Source: Brachycybe producta (taxonomy: Eukaryota; Arthropoda; Diplopoda; Playtdesmida; Andrognathidae). Taken from it: a DNA stretch of 64,000 nt. The position numbers were made by a program, and so were the translations under genes. The first letter of the stretch is position 1. Each line of letters opens with the position of its first letter. Under the pieces are notes generated by a model. The model had not been told where the DNA came from. It ran no database searches and worked only from the letters and a program-made list of their open reading frames with translations. Location of the stretch: NCBI GenBank assembly GCA_036925085.1, contig JAUPFP010000134.1:124001-188000 (forward strand), in the 5' to 3' direction. This document shows, piece by piece, positions 12,901 through 26,684 of the stretch.

Positions 12901-13611
12901 ACTTCAATTTTAACTTCAATTTCAACTTCAATTTCAACTTCAATTTCAACTTCAATTTCAACTTCAATTTCAACTTCAATTTTAACTTCAATTTCAACTT
13001 CAATTTCAACTTCAATTTCAACTTCAATTTCAACTCCAATTTCAACTTCAATTTCAACTTCAATTTCAACTTCAATTTCAACTTCAATTTCAACTTCAAT
13101 TTCAACTTCAATTTCAACTTCAATTTCAACTTCAATTTCAACTTCAATTTCAACTTCAGTTTCAATTTCAATTTTAACTTGAATTTCAACTTCAATTTCA
13201 ACTTCAATTACAACTTCAACGTCAATATTCAAACTTAACTTGAACTTCAACTTAAATTCAACTTCAACTTCAACTTCAATTTCAACTTCAATTTCAACTT
13301 CAATTTCAACTTCAACTTCAACTTCAACTTCAATTTCAACTTCAAGTTCAATTTCAACTTCAATTTCAACTTTCAATTTCAACTTCAATTTCAACTTCAA
13401 TTTCAACTTCAAATTCAACTCCAATTTCAACTTCAATTTCAACTTCAATTTCAACTTCAATTTCAACTTCAATTTCAACTTCAATTTCAACTTCAGTTTC
13501 AACTTCAATTTCAACTTTAATTTCAACTTCAATTTCAACTTCAATTTCAACTTCAATTTCAACTTCAATTGCAACTTCAATTTCAACTTCAATTTCAATT
13601 TCAATTTTAAC

Positions 13612-16209
13612 TTGAACTTCAACTTAATTTCAACTTCAACTTCAACTTCACTTTCAAGTTCAACTTCAAATTCAACTTCAACTTCAACTTCAAATTCAAC
13701 TTCAATTTTAACTTCAATTTCAACTTCAATTTCAACTTCAATTTCAACTTCAATTTCAACTTCAATTTCAACTTCAATTTTAACTTCAATTTCAACTTCA
13801 ATTTCAACTTCAATTTCAACTTCAATTTCAACTCCAATTTCAACTTCAATTTTAACTTCAATTTCAACTTCAATTTCAACTTCAATTTCAACTTCAATTT
13901 CAACTTCAATTTCAACTTCAATTTCAACTTCAATTTCAACTTCAATTTCAACTTCAATTACAACTTCAACTTCAATATTCAAACTTAACTTGAACTTCAA
14001 CTGAAATTCAACTTCAATTTCAACTTCAATTTCAACTTCAGTTTCAACTTCAATTTCAACTTTAATTTCAACTTCAATTTCAACTTCAATTTCAACTTCA
14101 ATTGCAACTTCAATTTCAACTTCAATTTCAATTTCAATTTTAACTTGAAATTCAACTTAACTTCAACTTCAACTTCAACTTCACTTTCAAGTTCAACTTC
14201 AAATTCAACTTCAACTTCAACTTCAAATTCAACTTCAATTTTAACTTCAATTTCAACTTCAATTTCAACTTCAATTTCAACTTCAATTTCAACTTCAATT
14301 TCAACTTCTATTTTAACTTCAATTTCAACTTCAATTTCAACTTCAATTTCAACTTCAATTTCAACTCCAATTTCAACTTCAATTTCAACTTCAATTTCAA
14401 CTTCAATTTCAACTTCAATTTCAACTTCAATTTCAACTTCAATTTCAACTTCAATTTCAACTTCAACTTCAACTTCAAATTCAACTTCAATTTTAACTTC
14501 AATTTCAACTTCAATTTCAACTTCAATTTCAACTTCAATTTCAACTTCAATTTTAACTTCAATTTCAACTTCAATTTCAACTTCAATTGCAACTTCAATT
14601 TCAACTTCAATTTCAATTTCAATTTTAACTTGAACTTCAACTTAACTTCAACTTCAATTTCAACTTCACTTTCAAGTTCAACTTCAAATTCAACTTCAAC
14701 TTCAACTTCAAATTCAACTTCAATTTTAACTTCAATTTCAACTTCAATTTCAACTTCAATTTCAACTTCAATTTCAACTTCAATTTTAACTTCAATTTCA
14801 ACTTCAATTTCAACTTCAATTTCAACTTCAATTTCAACTCCAATTTCAACTTCAATTTCAACTTCAATTTCAACTTCAATTTCAACTTCAATTTCAATTT
14901 CAATTTTAACTTGAACTTCAACTTAATTTCAACTTCAACTTCAACTTCACTTTCAAGTTCAACTTCAAATTCAACTTCAACTTCAACTTCAAATTCAACT
15001 TCAATTTTAACTTCAATTTCAACTTCAATTTCAACTTCAATTTCAACTTCAATTTCAACTTCAATTTCAACTTCAATTTTAACTTCAATTTCAACTTCAA
15101 TTTCAACTTCAATTTCAACTTCAATTTCAACTCCAATTTCAACTTCAATTTTAACTTCAATTTCAACTTCAATTTCAACTTCAATTTCAACTTCAATTTC
15201 AACTTGAATTTCAACTTCAATTTCAACTTCAATTTCAACTTCAATTTCAACTTCAATTACAACTTCAACTTCAATATTCAAACTTAACTTGAACTTCAAC
15301 TGAAATTCAACTTCAATTTCAACTTCAATTTCAACTTCAGTTTCAACTTCAATTTCAACTTTAATTTCAACTTCAATTTCAACTTCAATTTCAACTTCAA
15401 TTGCAACTTCAATTTCAACTTCAATTTCAATTTCAATTTTAACTTGAACTTCAACTTAACTTCAACTTCAACTTCAACTTCACTTTCAAGTTCAACTTCA
15501 AATTCAACTTCAACTTCAACTTCAAATTCAACTTCAATTTTAACTTCAATTTCAACTTCAATTTCAACTTCAATTTCAACTTCAATTTCAACTTCAATTT
15601 CAACTTCTATTTTAACTTCAATTTCAACTTCAATTTCAACTTCAATTTCAACTTCAATTTCAACTCCAATTTCAACTTCAATTTCAACTTCAATTTCAAC
15701 TTCAATTTCAACTTCAATTTCAACTTCAATTTCAACTTCAATTTCAACTTCAATTTCAACTTCAACTTCAACTTCAAATTCAACTTCAATTTTAACTTCA
15801 ATTTCAACTTCAATTTCAACTTCAATTTCAACTTCAATTTCAACTTCAATTTTAACTTCAATTTCAACTTCAATTTCAACTTCAATTGCAACTTCAATTT
15901 CAACTTCAATTTCAATTTCAATTTTAACTTGAACTTCAACTTAACTTCAACTTCAATTTCAACTTCACTTTCAAGTTCAACTTCAAATTCAACTTCAACT
16001 TCAACTTCAAATTCAACTTCAATTTTAACTTCAATTTCAACTTCAATTTCAACTTCAATTTCAACTTCAATTTCAACTTCAATTTTAACTTCAATTTCAA
16101 CTTCAATTTCAACTTCAATTTCAACTTCAATTTCAACTCCAATTTCAACTTCAATTTCAACTTCAATTTCAACTTCAATTTCAACTTCAATTTCAACTTC
16201 AATTTTAAC
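13612..16209 (+). repeat. Alpha-specific 1,299-bp tandem duplication
   Basis: L1 sites at 13,612, 14,145 and 14,630 are repeated at 14,911, 15,444 and 15,929, all 1,299 bp apart, and the H blocks at 13,957 and 15,256 keep the same offset. Both copies carry TTTTAAC shortly after the CTCCAATTT landmark (near 13,851 and 15,150), which beta lacks at its single equivalent near 37,430. The join lies just upstream of L1 at 14,911, in a TTCAATTTCAATTTTAAC stretch, only 281 bp after the previous L1. Confidence 0.85.
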
Positions 16210-16977
16210 TTCAATTTCAACTTCAATTTCAACTTCAATTTCAACTTCAACTTCAACTTCAAATTCAACTTCAATTTTAACTTCAATTTCAACTTCAATT
16301 TCAACTTCAATTTCAACTTCAATTTCAACTTCAATTTTAACTTCAATTTCAACTTCAATTTCAACTTCAATTTCAACTTCAATTTCAACTCCAATTTCAA
16401 CTTCAATTTCAACTTCAATTTCAACTTCAATTTCAACTTCAATTTCAACTTCAATTTCAACTTCAATTTCAACTTCAATTTCAACTTCAATTTCAACTTC
16501 AACTTCAACTTCAATTTCAACTTCAAGTTCAATTTCAATTTCAATTTCAACTTTCAATTTCAACTTCAATTTCAACTTCAATTTCAACTTCAATTTCAAC
16601 TTCAAATTCAACTCCAATTTCAACTTCAATTTCAACTTCAATTTCAACTTCAATTTCAACTTCAATTTCAACTTCAATTTCAACTTCAGTTTCAACTTCA
16701 ATTTCAACTTTAATTTCAACTTCAATTTCAACTTCAATTTCAACTTCAATTTCAACTTCAATTGCAACTTCAATTTCAACTTCAATTTCAATTTCAATTT
16801 TAACTTGAACTTCAACTTAATTTCAACTTCAACTTCAACTTCACTTTCAAGTTCAACTTCAAATTCAACTTCAACTTCAACTTCAAATTCAACTTCAATT
16901 TTAACTTCAATTTCAACTTCAATTTCAACTTCAATTTCAACTTCAATTTCAACTTCAATTTCAATTTCAATTTTAAC

Positions 16978-17160
16978 TTGAACTTCAACTTAATTTCAAC
17001 TTCAACTTCAACTTCACTTTCAAGTTCAACTTCAAATTCAACTTCAACTTCAACTTCAAATTCAACTTCAATTTTAACTTCAATTTCAACTTCACTTTCA
17101 AGTTCAACTTCAAATTCAACTTCAACTTCAACTTCAAATTCAACTTCAATTTTAACTTCA
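16978..17160 (+). repeat. Rearranged L1 pair with a 78-bp tandem duplication of the L1 tail
   Basis: This L1 lies only 173 bp after the previous one. Its tail from CACTTTCAAG to the TTTTAAC landmark is present twice, with CACTTTCAAG at about 17,015 and 17,093, a 78-bp offset. Beta has no equivalent. This is where alpha stops matching beta. Confidence 0.8.
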
Positions 17161-18615
17161 ATTTCAACTTCAATTTCAACTTCAATTTCAACTTCAATTT
17201 CAACTTCAACTTCAACTTCAATTTCAACTTCAAGTTCAATTTCAATTTCAATTTTAACTTTCAATTTCAACTTCAATTTCAACTTCAATTTCAACTCCAA
17301 TTTCAACTTCAATTTCAACTTCAATTTCAACTTCAATTTCAACTTCAGTTTCAACTTCAATTTCAACTTTAATTTCAACTTGAATTTCAACTTGAATTTC
17401 AACTTCAATTGCAACTTCAATTTCAACTTCAATTTCAACTTAAATTTCAACTGAAATTTCAACTTCAATTTCAACTTCAATTTCAACTTCAAATTCAACT
17501 TCAATTTCAACTTCAATTTTAACTTCAATTTCAATTTCAATTTCAACTTCAATTTCAACTTCAATTTCAACTTCAATTTCAACTTCAATTTCAACTTCAA
17601 TTTCAACTTCAATTTCAACTTCAATTTCAACTTCAATTTCAACTTCAATTTCAACTTCAATTTCAACTTCAATTTTAACTTCAATTTCAACTTCAATTTC
17701 AACTTCAATTTCAACTTCAATTTCAACTTCAATTTCAACTTCAATTTCTACTTCAATTTCAACTTCAATTTCAACTTCAATTTCAACTTCAATTTCAACT
17801 TCAATTTCAACTTCAATTTCAACTTCAATTTCAACTTCAATTTCAACTTCAATTTTAATTTCAAATTCAACTTAAACTTCAATTTCAAACTTAAATTCAA
17901 CTTCAACTTAACTTCAACTTTAACTTTCAATTTCAACTTCAATTTCAACTTCAATTTCATCTCCAATTTCAACTTCAATTTCAACTTCAATTTCAACTTC
18001 AATTTCAACTTCAGTTTCAACTTCAATTTCAACTTTAATTTCAACTTCAATTTCAACTTCAATTTCAACTTCAATTGCAACTTCAATTTCAACTTCAATT
18101 TCAATTTCAATTTTAACTTGAACTTCAACTTAACTTCAACTTCAACTTCAACTTCACTTTCAAGTTCAACTTCAAATTCAACTTCAACTTCAACTTCAAA
18201 TTCAACTTCAATTTTAACTTCAATTTCAACTTCAATTTCAACTTCAATTTCAACTTCAATTTCAACTTCAATTTCAACTTCTATTTTAACTTCAATTTCA
18301 ACTTCAATTTCAACTTCAATTTCAACTTCAATTTCAACTCCAATTTCAACTTCAATTTCAACTTCAATTTCAACTTCAATTTCAACTTCAATTTCAACTT
18401 CAATTTCAACTTCAATTTCAACTTCAATTTCAACTTCAACTTCAACTTCAAATTCAACTTCAATTTTAACTTCTATTTCAACTTCAATTTCAACTTCAAT
18501 TTCAACTTCAATTTCAACTTCAATTTCAACTTCAATTTTAACTTCAATTTCAACTTCAATTTCAACTTCAATTGCAACTTCAATTTCAACTTCAATTTCA
18601 ATTTCAATTTTAACT
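17160..18615 (+). repeat. Copy 1 of a 3.0-kb-offset repeat at the alpha/beta junction
   Basis: From the SSSIS-type module (CAAGTTC, then TTTTAACTTTC) through an E/B block to L1 at 18,118 and 18,615, this segment matches 20,180-21,619. The offsets are 3,004 to 3,040 bp and vary only in 12-bp steps. Shared odd variants include two AACTTGAATTTC units near 17,379 and 17,391 and a CAACTGAAATTTC near 17,450, which recur near 20,419, 20,431 and 20,490. Confidence 0.78.
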
Positions 18616-18699
18616 TGAACTTCAACTTAACTTCAACTTCAACTTCAACTTCACTTTCAAGTTCAACTTCAAATTCAACTTCAACTTCAACTTCAAATT

Positions 18700-19620
18700 C
18701 AACTTTAATTTTAACTTCAATTTCAACTTCAATTTCAACTTCAATTTCAACATCAATTTCAACTTCAATTTCAACTTAAATTTCAACTTCAACTTCAACT
18801 TTAGTTTCAACTTCAATTTGAACTTCAATTTGAACTTCAATTTCAACTTCAATTTCAACTTCAATTTCAACTTCAATTTCAACTTCAATTTCAACTTCAA
18901 TTTCAACTTCAATTTCAACTACAATTTCAACTTCAATTTCAACTTAAAATTCAACTTCAGTTTCAACTTCAATTTCTACTTCAATTTTAACTTCAACTTC
19001 AACTTTAATTTCAACTTCAATTTCAACTTTAATTTCAACTTTAATTTCAACTTCAAACTTTAACTTTAACTTCAACTTCAACTTTAACTTCAACTTCAAA
19101 TTAAACTTCAATTTCAACTTCAATTTCAACTTCAACTTAAATTTCAACATCAATTTCAACTCCAATTTCAACTTCAATTTCAACTTCAATTTCAACTTCA
19201 ATTTCAATTTCAATTTCAACTTCACTTTCAACTTCAATTTTAACTTCAATTTTTACTTCAATTTTAACTTCAACTTCAACTTTAATTTCAACTTCAACTT
19301 CAACTTTAGTTTCAACTTCAATTTGAACTTCAATTTGAACTTCAATTTCAACTTCAATTTCAACTTCAATTTCAACTTCAATTTCAACTTCAATTTCAAC
19401 TTCAATTTCAACTACAATTTCAACTTCAATTTCAACTTAAAATTCAACTTCAGTTTCAACTTCAATTTCTACTTCAATTTTAACTTCAACTTCAACTTTA
19501 ATTTCAACTTCAATTTCAACTTTAATTTCAACTTTAATTTCAACTTCAAACTTTAACTTTAACTTCAACTTCAACTTTAACTTCAACTTCAAATTAAACT
19601 TCAATTTCAACTTCAATTTC
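18700..19620 (+). repeat. Most diverged island of the array, with an internal tandem duplication
   Basis: Variants are much denser here than elsewhere: CAACATC, AACTACAATTT, CTTAAAATTC, repeated AACTTTAAC, AAATTAAAC and paired CTTCAATTTGAAC. Positions 18,785-19,125 repeat at 19,290-19,618. The offset is 505 bp at the left (TTAGTTTC at 18,801 and 19,306) and 493 bp at the right, because the second copy has one 12-mer fewer. No equivalent was found elsewhere in the window. It may be a relic of an older variant of the satellite. Confidence 0.75.
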
Positions 19621-19629
19621 AACTTCCAT

Positions 19630-19830
19630 TTTAATTTCAAATTCAACTTAAACTTCAATTTCAAACTTAACTTCAACTTCAACTTAACTTCAACTTTAAC
19701 TTCAACTTCACTTTCAAATTCAACTTCAAATTCATCTTCAACTTAACTTCAACTTCAACTTCAACTTCACTTTCAAGTTCAACTTCAAATTCATCTTCAA
19801 CTTTAACTTCAATTAAACTTAAACTTCAAT
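19630..19830 (+). repeat. C block (copy 1): superunit-head landmark
   Basis: An abbreviated B cluster is followed by TTCACTTTCAAATTC, two CAAATTCATCTTC variants flanking an L1-tail-like segment, then CTTTAACTTCAATTAAAC and CTTAAACTTC. This non-canonical run is the longest that recurs in the window. It lies just before the module that leads into superrepeat beta. Confidence 0.8.
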
Positions 19831-20083
19831 TTTAACTTCAATTTCAACTTCAATTTCAACTTCAATTTCAACTTCAAGTTCAATTTCAATTTCAATTGCA
19901 ACTTTCAATTTCAACTTCAATTTCAACTTCAATTTCAACTTCAATTTCCACTTCAATTTCAACTTCAATTTCAACTTCAGTTTCAACTTCAATTTCAACT
20001 TTAATTTCAACTTCAATTTCAACTTCAATTTCAACTTCAATTGCAACTTCAATTTCAACTTTAATTTCAATTTCAATTTTAAC

Positions 20084-20750
20084 TTGAACTTCAACTTAAC
20101 TTCAACTTCAACTTCAACTTCACTTTCAAGTTCAACTTCAAATTCAACTTCAACTTCAACTTCAAATTCAACTTCAATTTTAACTTCAATTTCAACTTCA
20201 ATTTCAACTTCAATTTCAACTTCAATTTCAACTTCAATTTCAACTTCAACTTCAACTTCAATTTCAACTTCAAGTTCAATTTCAATTTCAATTTTAACTT
20301 TCAATTTCAACTTCAATTTCAACTTCAATTTCAACTCCAATTTCAACTTCAATTTCAACTTCAATTTCAACTTCAATTTCAACTTCAGTTTCAACTTCAA
20401 TTTCAACTTTAATTTCAACTTGAATTTCAACTTGAATTTCAACTTCAATTGCAACTTCAATTTCAACTTCAATTTCAACTTAAATTTCAACTGAAATTTC
20501 AACTTCAATTTCAACTTCAATTTCAACTTCAAATTCAACTTCAATTTCAACTTCAATTTTAACTTCAATTTCAATTTCAATTTCAACTTCAATTTCAACT
20601 TCAATTTCAACTTCAATTTCAACTTCAATTTCAACTTCAATTTCAACTTCAATTTCAACTTCAATTTCAACTTCAATTTCAACTTCAATTTCAACTTCAA
20701 TTTCAACTTCAATTTCAACTTCAATTTCAACTTCAATTTCAACTTCAATT
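20084..20750 (+). repeat. Copy 2 of the 3.0-kb-offset module, also matching 56,179-56,881
   Basis: From L1 at 20,084 to the E block near 20,751, landmark content matches both about 17,160-17,747 and 56,179-56,881. The order is the L1 tail, CAAGTTC, TTTTAACTTTC, two CTTGAATTTC units, ATTGCAAC, CAACTGAAATTTC and a long pure 12-mer run. Against the 56-kb copy it has an extra TTAAATTTC change near 20,480, and the two differ in length by 36 bp (three 12-mers). Confidence 0.8.
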
Positions 20751-23700
20751 TCTACTTCAATTTCAACTTCAATTTCAACTTCAATTTCAACTTCAATTTC
20801 AACTTCAATTTCAACTTCAATTTCAACTTCAATTTCAACTTCAATTTCAACTTCAATTTCAACTTCAATTTTAATTTCAAATTCAACTTAAACTTCAATT
20901 TCAAACTTAACTTCAAATTCAACTTAACTTCAACTTTAACTTTCAATTTCAACTTCAATTTCAACTTCAATTTCATCTCCAATTTCAACTTCAATTTCAA
21001 CTTCAATTTCAACTTCAATTTCAACTTCAGTTTCAACTTCAATTTCAACTTTAATTTCAACTTCAATTTCAACTTCAATTTCAACTTCAATTGCAACTTC
21101 AATTTCAACTTCAATTTCAATTTCAATTTTAACTTGAACTTCAACTTAACTTCAACTTCAACTTCAACTTCACTTTCAAGTTCAACTTCAAATTCAACTT
21201 CAACTTCAACTTCAAATTCAACTTCAATTTTAACTTCAATTTCAACTTCAATTTCAACTTCAATTTCAACTTCAATTTCAACTTCAATTTCAACTTCTAT
21301 TTTAACTTCAATTTCAACTTCAATTTCAACTTCAATTTCAACTTCAATTTCAACTTCAATTTCAACTTCAATTTCAACTTCAATTTCAACTTCAATTTCA
21401 ACTTCAATTTCAACTTCAACTTCAACTTCAAATTCAACTTCAATTTTAACTTCAATTTCAACTTCAATTTCAACTTCAATTTCAACTTCAATTTCAACTT
21501 CAATTTCAACTTCAATTTCAACTTCAATTTCAACTTCAATTTTAACTTCAATTTCAACTTCAATTTCAACTTCAATTGCAACTTCAATTTCAACTTCAAT
21601 TTCAATTTCAATTTTAACTTGAACTTCAACTTAACTTCAACTTCAACTTCAACTTCACTTTCAAGTTCAACTTCAAATTCAACTTCAACTTCAACTTCAA
21701 ATTCAACTTCAATTTTAACTTCAATTTCAACTTCAATTTCAACTTCAATTTCAACTTCAATTTCAACTTCAATTTCAACTTCTATTTTAACTTCAATTTC
21801 AACTTCAATTTCAACTTCAATTTCAACTTCAATTTCAACTCCAATTTCAACTTCAATTTCAACTTCAATTTCAACTTCAATTTCAACTTCAATTTCAACT
21901 TCAATTTCAACTTCAATTTCAACTTCAATTTCAACTTCAACTTCAACTTCAAATTCAACTTCAATTTTAACTTCAATTTCAACTTCAATTTCAACTTCAA
22001 TTTCAACTTCAATTTCAACTTCAATTTCAACTTCAATTTCAACTTCAATTTCAACTTCAATTTTAACTTCAATTTCAACTTCAATTTCAACTTCAATTGC
22101 AACTTCAATTTCAACTTCAATTTCAATTTCAATTTTAACTTGAACTTCAACTTAACTTCAACTTCAACTTCAACTTCACTTTCAAGTTCAACTTCAAATT
22201 CAACTTCAACTTCAACTTCAAATTCAACTTCAATTTTAACTTCAATTTCAACTTCAATTTCAACTTCAATTTCAACTTCAATTTCAACTTCAATTTTAAC
22301 TTCAATTTCAACTTCAATTTCAACTTCAATTTCAACTTCAATTTCAACTCCAATTTCAACTTCAATTTCAACTTCAATTTCAACTTCAATTTCAACTTCA
22401 ATTTTTACTTAAATTTCAACTTCAATTTCAACTTCAATTTCAACTTCAACTTCAACTTCAAATTCAACTTCAATTTTAACTTCAATTTCAACTTCAATTT
22501 CAACTTCAATTTCAACTTCAATTTCAACTTCAATTTTAACTTCAATTTCAACTTCAATTTCAACTTCAATTTCAACTTCAATTTCAACTCCAATTTCAAC
22601 TTCAATTTCAACTTCAATTTCAACTTCAATTTCAACTTCAATTTCAACTTCAATTTCAACTTCAATTTCAACTTCAATTTCAACTTCAATTTCAACTTCA
22701 ATTTCAACTTCAACTTCAACTTCAATTTCAACTTCAAGTTCAATTTCAATTTCAATTTCAACTTTCAATTTCAACTTCAATTTCAACTTCAATTTCAACT
22801 TCAAATTCAACTCCAATTTCAACTTCAATTTCAACTTCAATTTCAACTTCAATTTCAACTTCAATTTCAACTTCAATTTCAACTTCAGTTTCAACTACAA
22901 TTTCAACTTTAATTTCAACTTCAATTTCAACTTCAATTTCAACTTCAATTTCAACTTCAATTGCAACTTCAATTTCAACTTCAATTTCAATTTCAATTTT
23001 AACTTGAACTTCAACTTAATTTCAACTTCAACTTCAACTTCACTTTCAAGTTCAACTTCAAATTCAACTTCAACTTCAACTTCAAATTCAACTTCAATTT
23101 TAACTTCAATTTCAACTTCAATTTCAACTTCAATTTTAACTTCAATTTCAACTTCAATTTTAACTTCAATTTCAACTTCAATTTCAACTTCAATTTCAAC
23201 TTCAATTTCAACTCCAATTTCAACTTCAATTTCAACTTCAATTTCAACTTCAATTTCAACTTCAATTTCAACTTCAATTTCAACTTCAATTTCAACTTCA
23301 ATTTCAACTTCAATTTCAACTTCAATTTCAACTTCAGTTTCAATTTCAATTTTAACTTGAATTTCAACTTCAATTTCAACTTCAATTACAACTTCAACTT
23401 CAATATTCAAACTTAACTTGAACTTCAACTTAAATTCAACTTCAACTTCAATTTCAACTTCAATTTCAACTTCAATTTCAACTTCAATTTCAACTTCAAT
23501 TTCAACTTCAATTTCAACTTCAATTTCAACTTCAATTTCAACTTCAATTTCAACTTAAATTTCAACTTCAATTTCTACTTCAATTTCAACTTCAATTTCA
23601 ACTTCAATTTCAACTTCAATTTCAACTTCAATTTCAACTTCAATTTCAACTTCAATTTCAACTTCAATTTTAATTTCAAATTCAACTTAAACTTCAATTT

Positions 23701-26684
23701 CAAACTTAACTTCAACTTCAACTTAACTTCAACTTTAACTTTCAATTTCAACTTCAATTTCAACTTCAATTTCATCTCCAATTTCAACTTCAATTTCAAC
23801 TTCAATTTCAACTTCAATTTCAACTTCAGTTTCAACTTCAATTTCAACTTTAATTTCAACTTCAATTTCAACTTCAATTTCAACTTCAATTGCAACTTCA
23901 ATTTCAACTTCAATTTCAATTTCAATTTTAACTTGAACTTCAACTTAACTTCAACTTCAACTTCAACTTCACTTTCAAGTTCAACTTCAAATTCAACTTC
24001 AACTTCAACTTCAAATTCAACTTCAATTTTAACTTCAATTTCAACTTCAATTTCAACTTCAATTTCAACTTCAATTTCAACTTCAATTTCAACTTCTATT
24101 TTAACTTCAATTTCAACTTCAATTTCAACTTCAATTTCAACTTCAATTTCAACTCCAATTTCAACTTCAATTTCAACTTCAATTTCAACTTCAATTTCAA
24201 CTTCAATTTCAACTTCAATTTCAACTTCAATTTCAACTTCAATTTCAACTTCAATTTCAACTTCAACTTCAACTTCAAATTCAACTTCAATTTTAACTTC
24301 AATTTCAACTTCAATTTCAACTTCAATTTCAACTTCAATTTCAACTTCAATTTCAACTTCAATTTCAACTTCAATTTCAACTTCAATTTTAACTTCAATT
24401 TCAACTTCAATTTCAACTTCAATTGCAACTTCAATTTCAACTTCAATTTCAATTTCAATTTTAACTTGAACTTCAACTTAACTTCAACTTCAACTTCAAC
24501 TTCACTTTCAAGTTCAACTTCAAATTCAACTTCAACTTCAACTTCAAATTCAACTTCAATTTTAACTTCAATTTCAACTTCAATTTCAACTTCAATTTCA
24601 ATTTCAATTTCAACTTCAATTTTAACTTCAATTTCAACTTCAATTTCAACTTCAATTTCAACTTCAATTTCAACTCCAATTTCAACTTCAATTTCAACTT
24701 CAATTTCAACTTCAATTTCAACTTCAATTTTTACTTAAATTTCAACTTCAATTTCAACTTCAATTTCAACTTCAACTTCAACTTCAAATTCAACTTCAAT
24801 TTTAACTTCAATTTCAACTTCAATTTCAACTTCAATTTCAACTTCAATTTCAACTTCAATTTTAACTTCAATTTCAACTTCAATTTCAACTTCAATTTCA
24901 ACTTCAATTTCAACTCCAATTTCAACTTCAATTTCAACTTCAATTTCAACTTCAATTTCAACTTCAATTTCAACTTCAATTTCAACTTCAATTTCAACTT
25001 CAATTTCAACTTCAATTTCAACTTCAACTTCAACTTCAATTTCAACTTCAAGTTCAATTTCAATTTCAATTTCAACTTTCAATTTCAACTTCAATTTCAA
25101 CTTCAATTTCAACTTCAAATTCAACTCCAATTTCAACTTCAATTTCAACTTCAATTTCAACTTCAATTTCAACTTCAATTTCAACTTCAATTTCAACTTC
25201 AGTTTCAACTTCAATTTCAACTTTAATTTCAACTTCAATTTCAACTTCAATTTCAACTTCAATTTCAACTTCAATTGCAACTTCAATTTCAACTTCAATT
25301 TCAATTTCAATTTTAACTTGAACTTCAACTTAATTTCAACTTCAACTTCAACTTCACTTTCAAGTTCAACTTCAAATTCAACTTCAACTTCAACTTCAAA
25401 TTCAACTTCAATTTTAACTTCAATTTCAACTTCAATTTCAACTTCAATTTCAACTTCAATTTCAACTTCAATTTCAACTTCAATTTTAACTTCAATTTCA
25501 ACTTCAATTTCAACTTCAATTTCAACTTCAATTTCAACTCCAATTTCAACTTCAATTTCAACTTCAATTTCAACTTCAATTTCAACTTCAATTTCAACTT
25601 CAATTTCAACTTCAATTTCAACTTCAATTTCAACTTCAATTTCAACTTCAATTTCAACTTCAATTTCAACTTCAGTTTCAATTTCAATTTTAACTTGAAT
25701 TTCAACTTCAATTTCAACTTCAATTACAACTTCAACTTCAATATTCAAACTTAACTTGAACTTCAACTTAAATTCAACTTCAACTTCAACTTCAATTTCA
25801 ACTTCAATTTCAACTTCAATTTCAACTTCAACTTCAACTTCAACTTCAATTTCAACTTCAAGTTCAATTTCAACTTCAATTTCAACTTTCAATTTCAACT
25901 TCAATTTCAACTTCAATTTCAACTTCAAATTCAACTCCAATTTCAACTTCAATTTCAACTTCAATTTCAACTTCAATTTCAACTTCAATTTCAACTTCAA
26001 TTTCAACTTCAGTTTCAACTTCAATTTCAACTTTAATTTCAACTTCAATTTCAACTTCAATTTCAACTTCAATTTCAACTTCAATTGCAACTTCAATTTC
26101 AACTTCAATTTCAATTTCAATTTTAACTTGAACTTCAACTTAATTTCAACTTCAACTTCAACTTCACTTTCAAGTTCAACTTCAAATTCAACTTCAACTT
26201 CAACTTCAAATTCAACTTCAATTTTAACTTCAATTTCAACTTCAATTTCAACTTCAATTTCAACTTCAATTTCAACTTCAATTTCAACTTCAATTTTAAC
26301 TTCAATTTCAACTTCAATTTCAACTTCAATTTCAACTTCAATTTCAACTCCAATTTCAACTTCAATTTCAACTTCAATTTCAACTTCAATTTCAACTTCA
26401 ATTTCAACTTCAATTTCAACTTCAATTTCAACTTCAATTTCAACTTCAATTTCAACTTCAATTTCAACTTCAATTACAACTTCAACTTCAATATTCAAAC
26501 TTAACTTGAACTTCAACTTAAATTCAACTTCAATTTCAACTTCAATTTCAACTTCAATTTCAACTTCAGTTTCAACTTCAATTTCAACTTTAATTTCAAC
26601 TTCAATTTCAACTTCAATTTCAACTTCAATTGCAACTTCAATTTCAACTTCAATTTCAATTTCAATTTTAACTTGAACTTCAAC

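Larger units (their letters stand above)
1177..16950 (+). repeat. Superrepeat copy alpha (19.6-kb-scale higher-order unit)
   Basis: The order and type of landmarks from the E block near 1,177 through L1 at 16,805 are repeated in copy beta. Equivalent L1 pairs include 1,548/21,134, 2,542/22,140, 4,880/24,466, 7,063/26,673 and 9,940/29,526, with offsets of 19,586 to 19,610 bp that differ only by multiples of 12. After beta's extra duplication the pairs continue as 11,453/35,009, 12,814/36,370, 15,929/38,234 and 16,805/39,098. Similarity ends near 16,950, where alpha enters a short L1-to-L1 interval that beta lacks. Confidence 0.88.

Noticed and set aside
18700-19620. Decayed transposable element or gene fragment in the diverged island
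   Set aside because: Every segment can still be read as TTCAAY hexamers with substitutions. There are no terminal repeats, target-site duplications or non-repeat sequence.
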